In this document: positions 17,264-25,123 of the stretch, piece after piece
How the letters are laid out: each line of letters begins with the position of its first letter
Position numbering within the stretch: the first letter of the stretch is position 1
Assembly (NCBI GenBank): GCA_045129695.1
Contig: JBGVJZ010000008.1
Location: 1 to 64,000, forward strand
Direction: 5' to 3'
Length of the DNA: 64,000 nucleotides
Source of the DNA: Eshraghiella sp045129695
GTDB taxonomy: Bacteria > Bacillota > Clostridia > Lachnospirales > Lachnospiraceae
Notes under the pieces: generated by a model
Seen by the model: only the letters and a program-made list of their open reading frames with translations
Databases searched by the model: none
Told to the model about the DNA's origin: nothing
Translations under genes and position numbers: made by a program

Positions 17264-19105
17264 TCACTTCACATACCCATCCTCCTTCCACATCCCAGTC
17301 TGAATATATCCATTGGCATATGTAAGTGTTCCTTCGCCGTCACGTTTATCATTAGAAAATTCACCTACATAAATTCCAAAATATTCCCCGTTCTCGCCAT
17401 AATAGGTATGTGTTCCCACTCCCTCTTTTTTATCCTCATACCAGTCGCCATCATAATATGATGTATCGGAATAAGTCAGCTTACCTTTGCCATGCTTCAG
17501 ACCATCTTTCCAATCGCCAGCATATGTCCAACCGGCAGCACTTACATAAATTCCTTTACCATTCTCTTTATCGTTACTCCAATTGCCCTCATAATATGAG
17601 CCATCCGAACATGTATATTTACCATATCCGCTTCGCATTCCATTTAGCCATTCCCCCTGATACTCAGAACCGTCTGCATATGTTAGAAGACCTGTTCCAT
17701 GCTTCTCCCCGGATTGCCACTCGCCGTCATATGTCCAGCCCTCCGCACTCTTATACACACCTGCTCCATTTGGAATATCCGATACAAATTCTCCCTCATA
17801 TTCGGAGCCGTCTGCATATGTCAGAAGACCTGTTCCATGCTTCTCTCCGGATTCCCACTCGCCGTCATATGTCCAGCCTTCAACACTCTTATACACACCT
17901 ACTCCGTTTGGAATATCTGATACAAATTCTCCCTCATATTCGCAGCCATCTGCATATGTTATCTTTCCTTCTCCGCTCATATCTCCGGATTTCCACTCAC
18001 CATCATATGTCCAGCCTTCGACACTCTTAAACACGCCTTGTCCGTCTGGCTTATCAGAAATAAAATATCCCTCATATTTAGAGCCATCTGCATATGTTAT
18101 AGTGCCATAACCTTCTTTAATGCCATTTTTCCATTGTCCGTCATATGTCCAACCACTGGCATCCGTATATACACCCTGTCCGTTTTCTTTATTAGAAGAC
18201 CAATTTCCCGGATATGAAGAACCATCAGTATGTTTATATATTCCGGCACCTTCATATAAATTATTGACAAATGTGCCTTTATACGAAGAACCATCTGCAT
18301 ACGTTATAATTCCCTCCCCCTGCTTAATTCCGTTCTTGAAGTCACCGGTATAACTCCAGCCCTCAATGCTTGTATATGTACCTTGTCCCTCAATAGAATC
18401 ATTACTCCATGTGCCATAATAAACACTTCCATCGGAAAAAGTGTAACTTCCCTGACCGGATTTTAAATTATTTTCCCAATTGCCTTCGTAAACTGTTCCA
18501 TCTGCATATACGATTTTACCCAATCCGGATTTTATTCCGTCTACAAAATTTCCGGTATATGTCCAACCTTCACAGCTTACATATGTTCCATTACCATTAG
18601 GCTTATCATCAACCCATTCGCCTTCATAAGTGGAGTTGTCTTTATATACACAAGTGCCTTCGCCTTCCTTGACATTGCACTTAAAGCTACCGGTATAACT
18701 CCAACCCTCAGCACTTACATATGTACCGCTTCCATTTGGAACACCCTCAGACCATTCACCCTCATAAAATGAACTATCTGAATATGTACATTTGCCAGTT
18801 CCATCATATAGTCCGGCGACAAAATCACCTGTGTAAATATCGCCGTTATAAGACTTAACATTTTCATAATATCCGTTCATATCAGGATTAAAAGCAATAG
18901 TCTCTACGTCAGGTCGCAAACCTCCACTTGCAGCCTGAACCGTCAGATAGGATATATCTCCTGCCAATATAATTCCGCATACTGCCATCAGAATCTTTAT
19001 TACAACCGGCATATGCTCCTTTTTCCTATTGCAGATGAAGAAAATTAGCATTAAAAGAATTAGCATTATCAACAATCCTATCATTAAATAATGCTTACAA
19101 TTCAT
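17264..19105 (-). CDS. Membrane-anchored MORN-repeat protein
   Basis: 613 residues. Two hydrophobic segments (about residues 6-25 and 34-58) are followed by about two dozen MORN repeats of the form YEGEW..G..NG.G.Y. They are strikingly regular, with alternating repeat types such as EGWTYDGEW and YADGSEYEGEF. MORN repeats build an elongated beta-sheet that contacts membranes, proteins or polysaccharide. The topology suggests a surface or periplasm-facing repeat domain. The ATG at 19105 has a GGGGTGA ribosome binding site. It diverges from the Spo0A-like regulator across decamer boxes and points toward the inverted-repeat segment. Near-identical internal repeats (for example 17670-17800 and 17800-17930) make copy-number change likely. 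A precise role cannot be named. Confidence 0.85.
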   Translation of the reverse strand: MNCKHYLMIGLLIMLILLMLIFFICNRKKEHMPVVIKILMAVCGIILAGDISYLTVQAASGGLRPDVETIAFNPDMNGYYENVKSYNGDIYTGDFVAGLYDGTGKCTYSDSSFYEGEWSEGVPNGSGTYVSAEGWSYTGSFKCNVKEGEGTCVYKDNSTYEGEWVDDKPNGNGTYVSCEGWTYTGNFVDGIKSGLGKIVYADGTVYEGNWENNLKSGQGSYTFSDGSVYYGTWSNDSIEGQGTYTSIEGWSYTGDFKNGIKQGEGIITYADGSSYKGTFVNNLYEGAGIYKHTDGSSYPGNWSSNKENGQGVYTDASGWTYDGQWKNGIKEGYGTITYADGSKYEGYFISDKPDGQGVFKSVEGWTYDGEWKSGDMSGEGKITYADGCEYEGEFVSDIPNGVGVYKSVEGWTYDGEWESGEKHGTGLLTYADGSEYEGEFVSDIPNGAGVYKSAEGWTYDGEWQSGEKHGTGLLTYADGSEYQGEWLNGMRSGYGKYTCSDGSYYEGNWSNDKENGKGIYVSAAGWTYAGDWKDGLKHGKGKLTYSDTSYYDGDWYEDKKEGVGTHTYYGENGEYFGIYVGEFSNDKRDGEGTLTYANGYIQTGMWKEDGYVK

Positions 19106-19149
19106 ACTTTCACCCCACTAAATAATCAATACAAATTAATATTTTGAAC

Positions 19150-19200
19150 ATTATATAACAAAAGAATTTATCTGTATCTCGTTTTTTCTCGGTTTTTGTA
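19150..19200 (-). promoter_or_regulatory. MORN gene promoter with decamer boxes
   Basis: A perfect GGTTTTTGTA (19191-19200) is preceded in phase by GTTTTTTCTC (19181-19190). On the minus strand a TATAAT hexamer (19150-19155) lies 25 bases from the array edge, the same spacing seen at the recombinase and RHS promoters. The leader to the MORN ATG would be about 38 bases. Confidence 0.55.
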
Positions 19201-19242
19201 GTAAAAAACAACTTTTTTTCATGTTTTTTACCCTAAAATGTA

Positions 19243-19272
19243 GGTTTTCGTTGGTTTTTGTAGGTTTGCGTG
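19243..19272 (+). promoter_or_regulatory. Tandem decamer array ahead of the regulator gene
   Basis: GGTTTTCGTT, GGTTTTTGTA and GGTTTGCGTG follow each other with an exact 10-bp period (19243, 19253, 19263). A TATTAT/TATATT-like -10 lies at about 19285-19292. The position suggests autoregulation of the response regulator gene that starts at 19315. Confidence 0.6.
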
Positions 19273-19314
19273 TTAAAATACAGATATATTATAACTTTTG
19301 GGGGTGTGCATAAA

Positions 19315-20091
19315 TTGAATACATTAAATATTTTACTTGTTGAGGACGACAATGCTGTTTGTAACAGATTTTCAGAATATGCAGATAATTTCGAAGATAT
19401 TAAGATAGTTAAAATTACTAATAATTCGAATCAGGCACTATTGGATGTTAAAACCTACATTCCAAGTGTGGTAATTTTGGATTTGGAGTTGCATGAAGGT
19501 GGCGGTAACGGATTGGAATTTCTTGCACAGCTTAAAAATACCGCTTTAAAGCATCGCCCATATATAATAATTACCACCAATAACTCCAGCAGGATTACGT
19601 TTCAATTAGCCAGAGAATTAGGTGCTGATTTTATTATGTCTAAACATCAGGAAAATTATTCTGAGAAAGCAGTAATTGATTTATTATACCAAATGAAAAA
19701 CAGTTTGTTAAAATATGTCAATACTGAAAATGACTATGAGCCATCTCCTCACATAACAGAAAAAAACATTATTACCAGAATACATTCAGAACTTGATTCA
19801 ATTGGAGTTAGCCAGAAAGCTATTGGATACAAATATTTATCAGATGCTATTTTAATGATAATTAATGACCAGCGTCTCTCCATCTATGATAACATTGCAT
19901 TGAAATACAACAAAAGTTCCGGAAGTGTTGAACATGCAATGCAGGATCTTATAAACAGAACCTGGAAAACCATCGACATTGAAACGCTGGTAAGATATTA
20001 TACTGCACCAATAAATTCAACAAAAGGCTCGCCTACTGTTACTGAATTTATACATTATTATGCACGTAAAATATCGGATGAGATGTTATAG
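19315..20091 (+). CDS. Spo0A-like response regulator
   Basis: 258 residues if started at the TTG at 19315, which follows a TTTTGGGGGTG ribosome binding site; an upstream in-frame GTG at 19270 has none. The receiver domain is intact: acidic pair at residues 10-12 (LLVEDD), phosphoacceptor Asp56 (VVILDLE), TTNNSS switch region and a conserved Lys in MSKHQ. Residues about 140-258 match the Spo0A C-terminal DNA-binding fold (GYKYLSDAILMIINDQ, then IALKYNKSSGSVEHAMQDLI and a PTVTEFIHYYARKI tail). The recognition helix differs from Spo0A (SVEHAMQDLINRTW versus a typical RVERAIRHAIEVAW), so its box should differ from the classical 0A box. It lies between the MORN gene and the GHKL kinase and is flanked by decamer arrays. 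A local regulator is more likely than the master Spo0A. Confidence 0.85.
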   Translation: MNTLNILLVEDDNAVCNRFSEYADNFEDIKIVKITNNSNQALLDVKTYIPSVVILDLELHEGGGNGLEFLAQLKNTALKHRPYIIITTNNSSRITFQLARELGADFIMSKHQENYSEKAVIDLLYQMKNSLLKYVNTENDYEPSPHITEKNIITRIHSELDSIGVSQKAIGYKYLSDAILMIINDQRLSIYDNIALKYNKSSGSVEHAMQDLINRTWKTIDIETLVRYYTAPINSTKGSPTVTEFIHYYARKISDEML

Positions 20092-20093
20092 CT

Positions 20094-20141
20094 TTATTTT
20101 CTAATCCAACCCAGTATTATTTCCCAAACATCATTCCACAT
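20094..20141 (-). CDS. 15-residue peptide with ideal ribosome binding site, candidate signal peptide
   Basis: The minus strand encodes MWNDVWEIILGWIRK and a stop. AAAAGGAGG (20150-20158, complement) lies 8 bases before the ATG, as good a ribosome binding site as any in the window. The sequence is amphipathic and Trp-rich with acidic residues early and a basic end, recalling short membrane-active or signalling peptides such as phenol-soluble modulins; no family match is claimed. It is divergent from the GHKL kinase, with a decamer array between them and a TATATT hexamer at 20195-20200 on its own side. Its 3' end nearly touches the regulator stop. I infer a peptide signal or small membrane peptide. 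A chance short frame is possible. Confidence 0.5.
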   Translation of the reverse strand: MWNDVWEIILGWIRK

Positions 20142-20215
20142 TTTGGCATCCTCCTTTTTCATTTTTCTGAAATCATAATGAAAAACAGAGCTAAAATATA
20201 TCGGTTTATGATGTT

Positions 20216-20245
20216 GTTTTTCGTTGGTTTTTGTAGTTTTTTGTA
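20216..20245 (+). promoter_or_regulatory. Tandem decamer array between peptide and kinase genes
   Basis: GTTTTTCGTT (20216-20225), GGTTTTTGTA (20226-20235) and GTTTTTTGTA (20236-20245) follow with an exact 10-bp period. AT-rich -10-like sequence lies on both sides: TATATT on the minus strand at 20195-20200, and TAATAT around 20254 toward the kinase. This is the third divergent promoter region with the same array. Confidence 0.65.
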
Positions 20246-20275
20246 AGAAACAATAATATATATGAGGATAGTAAA

Positions 20276-21709
20276 ATGATAACTTCATTTATTAAATACT
20301 TTTTTATATTCTGGTGTAGCTTTTATTTTTTTGACAAATTATTGAATAATAATTGCACAAAAAAGCAACGTTTTTTTGATGTTATTTTTTCAACGCTTTG
20401 TTCAGTGTTACTCTATTTTGTCAGAATTCCTGCACCACGTTTATATCTTTTAATCGTAATACCAATATTCTTTATTGTTACTAAATTAACTCGCAGGTGT
20501 CCTTTTAATATTATATTTACAACATCTGTCATTTCCTTTGGGTTAAGTTACTTTTTATATTTTGCAAGTATACTTTTGTTGTTTCCGTTTGTTCCTGTTT
20601 TGCTTACTTTTACTAAGGATAGTGCTTTAATTTATAATATAGGTTTTCCACTTATCGGAATACTGCAAACTCTACTTTCCTCCATAGCATTTAAATTTAG
20701 ACGTTTTAAAAAAGGCATGCCTTTTTTGTTGGAAAAAAGTTCCGGTATTATTGGTATTTTAATATCTGCATTTTCACTTTTTATGACTTGTTTTTATGGC
20801 TCACAAAACGAGTTTATAATTTTAATAGCCACAATGCTGACTCTTATATGTGGTTTTTGCCTCATTCTATGGTGGAAACACCAGCTTACAAGCTCCTACC
20901 TCAGGAAAATCAAAGCCAACGAAATTAATGATTTAAACAGGCAGATTGAAGAATTGAAATTTGAAAATGAAAATTTCTCTAAGCTTATACACAAGGATAA
21001 TAAGCTTATTCCTGCTATGGAAATGGCGGTTAATGCAGTCATTGATGCCCATATTGCAGGCAAGGCCGATATAGAGCATATAATGCAGCTTCGTGATGAC
21101 TTACATGCACTGGCACATGAACGCCAAGGAATTCTGTCCACCTATGAACATGATATTGCATCCCTTCCTGCAACAGGATTGGTACGCACGGACGCACTTA
21201 TTCAATATCTGTACAAAAAAGCCACTCTCAATCATGTAGATTTCATCTGCAAAATTCCGGCAAATCTGAAAGTTCTTCGGAAGGGAATTGTTGATGAAGA
21301 CTCCCTCAATACGTTAATTGCTGATTTATGTGAAAATGCAATTATCGCCACAAAAAACACTCTCAACAAAAAAGTGCTGCTCTCCATCAATAAGGAAAAC
21401 AACACTTTATATATTGATATATTTGATACCGGACATCCTTTTGACATCAATGTCATTAAGCATATGGGGCAAACACGTTATACAACACATCCCGATTCCG
21501 GTGGAAACGGCATTGGATTAATGACAACCTTTGAGCTTGTAAAACTGCATTCCGCAAGCTTTATAATTGATGAAAACTGTGATTCTTCTCCATATTGCAA
21601 AAAAGTATCCGTATGTTTTGATGGCTTATGTAAGGTTAAAATACATAGCACTCGAACAGAGTTACACAACGCACTTAACACACGTGAAGATATATTATTA
21701 ATCACCTGA
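20276..21709 (+). CDS. GHKL sensor histidine kinase, AgrC-like
   Basis: 477 residues. Six to seven hydrophobic spans fill residues 1-200. A helical stretch with a candidate phosphoacceptor His follows (KLIHKDNKLIPAME, about residue 240). Then comes a GHKL ATPase domain with N-box ADLCENAI, G1-box DTGHPFD and G2-box GGNGIGL. This is the layout of AgrC-type kinases that sense peptides through the membrane domain. GAGGATAG precedes the ATG. It follows the Spo0A-like regulator on the same strand, separated by the peptide ORF and a decamer array. AgrC kinases normally pair with LytTR regulators, so pairing with a Spo0A-type output would be unusual. Kinase identity is firm, the ligand is inferred. 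Confidence 0.88.
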   Translation: MITSFIKYFFIFWCSFYFFDKLLNNNCTKKQRFFDVIFSTLCSVLLYFVRIPAPRLYLLIVIPIFFIVTKLTRRCPFNIIFTTSVISFGLSYFLYFASILLLFPFVPVLLTFTKDSALIYNIGFPLIGILQTLLSSIAFKFRRFKKGMPFLLEKSSGIIGILISAFSLFMTCFYGSQNEFIILIATMLTLICGFCLILWWKHQLTSSYLRKIKANEINDLNRQIEELKFENENFSKLIHKDNKLIPAMEMAVNAVIDAHIAGKADIEHIMQLRDDLHALAHERQGILSTYEHDIASLPATGLVRTDALIQYLYKKATLNHVDFICKIPANLKVLRKGIVDEDSLNTLIADLCENAIIATKNTLNKKVLLSINKENNTLYIDIFDTGHPFDINVIKHMGQTRYTTHPDSGGNGIGLMTTFELVKLHSASFIIDENCDSSPYCKKVSVCFDGLCKVKIHSTRTELHNALNTREDILLIT

Positions 21710-21727
21710 ATTGAAAGTACACTCCCC

Positions 21728-23260
21728 CTAACAGCTCTTTACCACCAGAAGCTTCATTCCTGTCTTAATATCTTCCGATGCAAGATTGTTACTTTCCATT
21801 ATTTTGTTCACTGTAGTACCATATCTCTTAGCAATATCCCACAGAGTATCATCCGGCTTGGTTATATAGCCTGCTATTCCCGGCAGATTACGGATTCGTT
21901 CATAGTCTGGTTCCTCCTCCAATACTTCATTGACAATGCTTTCAACCACAGGTCTGGTTACCATTAAATCTATTCCAAGTATACATTTAATTTCTATTTC
22001 TTCTCCTACAACAGATGCATTAACCTTGAGACCCTCCGACTTGCAGTTGTAGTTATAATCTCCCGGCTCCACTCCTTCTATTTTCTGGGCAAATGGCAGC
22101 TTATACCGTGCATGTGCAATGGTATTGTCGTTATCGGCTCTCTGATACAGAACATCAACGGTTACTGAACCCTCAACAGTAATCTGATCCTTATTATTGA
22201 TCACATCTTCAATATACACCATTCCGGACGCACTGAGAATCTGAATTATATCATTATCCTTTGTTCTGAAGCGCTGTTCTGTTCTGCACTGCATATTGTT
22301 CTTCATGACAATTGCTTCACATTCTACTGTGTCTTTCATAAGCTTTAATTCACAGACAGGAGAATATGCATCCTCCAGAACTTCATGACTTTCCTCTCCG
22401 TAAGCCTTGATATCCACATCAAGAATCATTTCAATGTCAAGCATTTTTAACTCTCCGTTACTGTCCTGACGAAGTGACAGATTTTTCTCGGAAATACTTA
22501 CATCAATATCCGGATAAACCTCCTGTTCACAGTTATTCAATACAATTTTACCGGAAAACGGAAGCTTATCACTATGATAGTTCATTCTGTTTTCTTCCTG
22601 CTGCGAGGTATAAATGCAGAATACAGACAAATCACCTTTAATTCCTAATTCTCCGTCCCTCAGACGAAGTTCCATGCTCTCCGGCTGTAATTCATACCAT
22701 ACAATTCTTCCTGCAGCATCACTTGATGAAGGAAGATTTATACTTTCTCTAATTCTGTAAATATCCTTTTGTGACGCTAGAAGATTCATGATATTTATCT
22801 TTTTTCTTTTGTATTGGAGATTTTCCATCTGCAATCCGCTTATTGCATCTCTGCTGCACAATGCTTTTGAGGATATATTAAGTCTGATAAGTGCTTTTAC
22901 ACTGATTTTTCTTGAATGTATTATATGGATTGAAATATCCTCAAGAAAAGAGGTACATTTAATTATATCCTGTGGAGTAACCTTTTCCATTGCAACTATT
23001 TCCTCAAAAGGAATTTTACCTTCCATACATTCACAGCCATTCTGTGTACTGTAAAGAAGCTGATAATGAAGGTGTCCCGCAACGCTGACTCTGCCCTCCA
23101 TTCCACGAACCTTCTCAATATGAATTTCGCCGCATTCCTTTATTTTGCCCTTGATATCAGGTTTGTTCTCTGAGAGAATATAATCGTCATCAACAGTCAG
23201 CATTATCTCCTCTTTGCATTTCGTATAACTCATATGTATTGTTTTTTTATCTGTTTCCAT
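21728..23260 (-). CDS. SPOCS (DUF3794) and LysM domain protein
   Basis: 510 residues without a signal peptide. Several DUF3794/SPOCS-type segments cover most of the chain (for example DVLYQRADND with a following YKLPFAQKIEGVEPGD). A C-terminal LysM domain occupies about residues 458-508 (YITKPDDTLWDIAKRYGTTV). Such proteins are common in spore-forming Clostridia and associated with the spore coat or cortex, where LysM binds peptidoglycan. The ATG at 23260 has an upstream AGAGGACAGGG. It is convergent with the GHKL kinase, so it marks the start of the conserved chromosomal part. The exact role is not known. Confidence 0.85.
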   Translation of the reverse strand: METDKKTIHMSYTKCKEEIMLTVDDDYILSENKPDIKGKIKECGEIHIEKVRGMEGRVSVAGHLHYQLLYSTQNGCECMEGKIPFEEIVAMEKVTPQDIIKCTSFLEDISIHIIHSRKISVKALIRLNISSKALCSRDAISGLQMENLQYKRKKINIMNLLASQKDIYRIRESINLPSSSDAAGRIVWYELQPESMELRLRDGELGIKGDLSVFCIYTSQQEENRMNYHSDKLPFSGKIVLNNCEQEVYPDIDVSISEKNLSLRQDSNGELKMLDIEMILDVDIKAYGEESHEVLEDAYSPVCELKLMKDTVECEAIVMKNNMQCRTEQRFRTKDNDIIQILSASGMVYIEDVINNKDQITVEGSVTVDVLYQRADNDNTIAHARYKLPFAQKIEGVEPGDYNYNCKSEGLKVNASVVGEEIEIKCILGIDLMVTRPVVESIVNEVLEEEPDYERIRNLPGIAGYITKPDDTLWDIAKRYGTTVNKIMESNNLASEDIKTGMKLLVVKSC

Positions 23261-23341
23261 ATAAAAATCCCTGTCCTCTCAATTCTATTATTACGTCATA
23301 CTAATAATAGATATGTTTAAGAACAGGGTATTATTCCTTCG

Positions 23342-23743
23342 TTATTCAAAAATTATTTTCTTATCAATACATTCCAATTTCACTACTACATAAGGGTATG
23401 TTGCCATTTTATTAACCGCTTCTCCTGCAGCCGGCCCGATAAGCGTTGTATGAATTCCAACATTACTGTCTGTTTCATATATCTCATCCACTCTTACACT
23501 GTAGCCTCCGGTGTTTTTGGTACCATAACCGACTGCAATATACAGATAACCATCAAGGGAATATGACATAGAGAATTCTTCAGCTTTGCGTTCTTCAATT
23601 ACTGCCAAAAGCTCTCCCGGAATACCGGCTCTTTCCACTACGGTAAAATCCAAAGTTCGTCTGTTATCTTCAGTAAGCTCTGTGGTTCTACATCCTCCGA
23701 CAAAAAGCGTTAAAACCACAAACAGCAATATTATCCTTCTCAT
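23342..23743 (-). CDS. Small lipoprotein with PrcB-like C-terminal domain
   Basis: 133 residues. A short signal peptide ends in a lipobox (LFVGGCRTTE), so it is probably lipid-anchored outside the membrane. The remainder (SLDGYLYIAVGYGTKNTGGYSV, then PYVVVKLECID) has the pattern of the PrcB C-terminal domain, a fold found in protease-complex partners and in many Firmicute lipoproteins. The VGYGTKNTGGYSV motif is the clearest mark. It lies between the PEGA lipoprotein and the SPOCS-LysM gene on the same strand. Substrate and partners are unknown. Confidence 0.75.
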   Translation of the reverse strand: MRRIILLFVVLTLFVGGCRTTELTEDNRRTLDFTVVERAGIPGELLAVIEERKAEEFSMSYSLDGYLYIAVGYGTKNTGGYSVRVDEIYETDSNVGIHTTLIGPAAGEAVNKMATYPYVVVKLECIDKKIIFE

Positions 23744-23797
23744 TTATATAAAATTCCTGTTTTTGTATAAATATATGGCATTATACAGAGATTAGAA

Positions 23798-25078
23798 CTA
23801 TTTATCGGTAAAATCATATATTACATCATCTCCGCCCTCGGCAAGCGTTACCGTGTAGCTGTTAATCTCCGTACCTCTGATTATGGATATTACATGTGTT
23901 CCCGTTATCATATCAAAAGTAACAGGTGCGATGCCCATATATGTGCTGTCAAAATATACCAATCCTCCCTCTGGACCGGATACGGTAACATCATTAATCT
24001 CGCTTATGATTGTTTCATCCTCAATGGTCGGTGCTTCCATAGTTGTCTCTTCCTCACCGGTGGTCGCCTCTTCAGAATTATCCTTTTCGAGGATTATATC
24101 CATGCTTTTGTGACCTGTTTCAATTTCAACACTTGTACTATATGTTTCATAACCATCGGCTGTAACAATTATTGAATGTGTACCGGTAGTGAGGTTAATT
24201 ACTCCGATATTCTCTCTTTTTATGTTATCTATATACAGGGCTGCATTCGAGACATTTATATTTAATTTAAGACTTCCGGTTGTCGTCACATTGGCAGCAA
24301 TATCCGAAAAATCTACAATGCTTTGTTCTCCTCTGATTATCGTAACATGTTTTTCTGCTATTGTGTTATTATTGCGAACCTCAACTTTATAGCTTCCCTC
24401 CGGCACAAGAATAAGCATATTTTCCTCTATAACCTTTACAATTGAGCCCCCCACATCAATAAGTCCGCCCACAAAAATATCTGCTCCCTTTAAAGACAAA
24501 TAACCATGCCCCTTATCCACTATAATGGATACAATTCTGTTGCCATAGCCTTTAACAATGAGCTGATCTTCTGAAGTAAGTTCAGAAATCGAGATTATCT
24601 CTTCATTAGATACAACAACTATATCATCCTTATAGTAGTACAGACTTGAACCGACTGTTATGGATCTTGTAGTATCATCAACCGAAAATACATTAACCTT
24701 TCCGTTCTCCCAGACCTCCTTATTATCAGATATCTGAACCTTTGATACCATAAATGATGCAGGGTCGTAATACACATCAACAACCTCTCCCTTTACAATT
24801 GACTGCATGGATATACTTCTGCCTGTTTTGGTCAGAATCTCCGTACCGGAATTATAGGAATATGTACATTCTTCCTCCGTATCAATCTTATAGAATTCAA
24901 TAATCTTATTCTCCTCATCAATTCGGGTAACTACCGCAAGAGTCTCCACATCCTTTGCATCCTCAGTGGAGGGCTGGGTTGTTGCGAATGGTCGTCTGGT
25001 AGTGCTTTCATTATTGCAGGCTGTAAGTACTGCACATAAAAGCATGATATATATAATGGTATATAATTTATTTCTCAT
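23798..25078 (-). CDS. PEGA-domain lipoprotein
   Basis: 426 residues. A signal peptide with a lipobox (LLCAVLTACNNES) is followed by a region of small beta domains. Two PEGA-type repeats are visible: about residues 275-335 (ALYIDNIKRENIGVINLTTG, then HSIIVTADGYETYS) and about 365-420 (GLVYFDSTYMGIAPVTFD). A Thr/Glu-rich linker separates them. PEGA domains occur on surface proteins and are thought to bind wall or surface ligands. The ATG has a good CCGGAGGTACTT site. It is followed by the PrcB-like lipoprotein, and both are probably surface-attached. Confidence 0.8.
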   Translation of the reverse strand: MRNKLYTIIYIMLLCAVLTACNNESTTRRPFATTQPSTEDAKDVETLAVVTRIDEENKIIEFYKIDTEEECTYSYNSGTEILTKTGRSISMQSIVKGEVVDVYYDPASFMVSKVQISDNKEVWENGKVNVFSVDDTTRSITVGSSLYYYKDDIVVVSNEEIISISELTSEDQLIVKGYGNRIVSIIVDKGHGYLSLKGADIFVGGLIDVGGSIVKVIEENMLILVPEGSYKVEVRNNNTIAEKHVTIIRGEQSIVDFSDIAANVTTTGSLKLNINVSNAALYIDNIKRENIGVINLTTGTHSIIVTADGYETYSTSVEIETGHKSMDIILEKDNSEEATTGEEETTMEAPTIEDETIISEINDVTVSGPEGGLVYFDSTYMGIAPVTFDMITGTHVISIIRGTEINSYTVTLAEGGDDVIYDFTDK

Positions 25079-25123
25079 AAGTACCTCCGGTTAAGAGTAT
25101 TTTTCTCATTGTAACACATTTTT

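Noticed and set aside
17410..18600. Plus-strand frames, up to 206 codons, opposite the MORN gene
   Set aside because: Their regular His/Leu-rich patterns come from reading the MORN repeats on the other strand.
23755..23765. Single TGTTTTTGTA near 23756
   Set aside because: One isolated copy, not tandem and not between divergent genes, so probably chance in AT-rich DNA.
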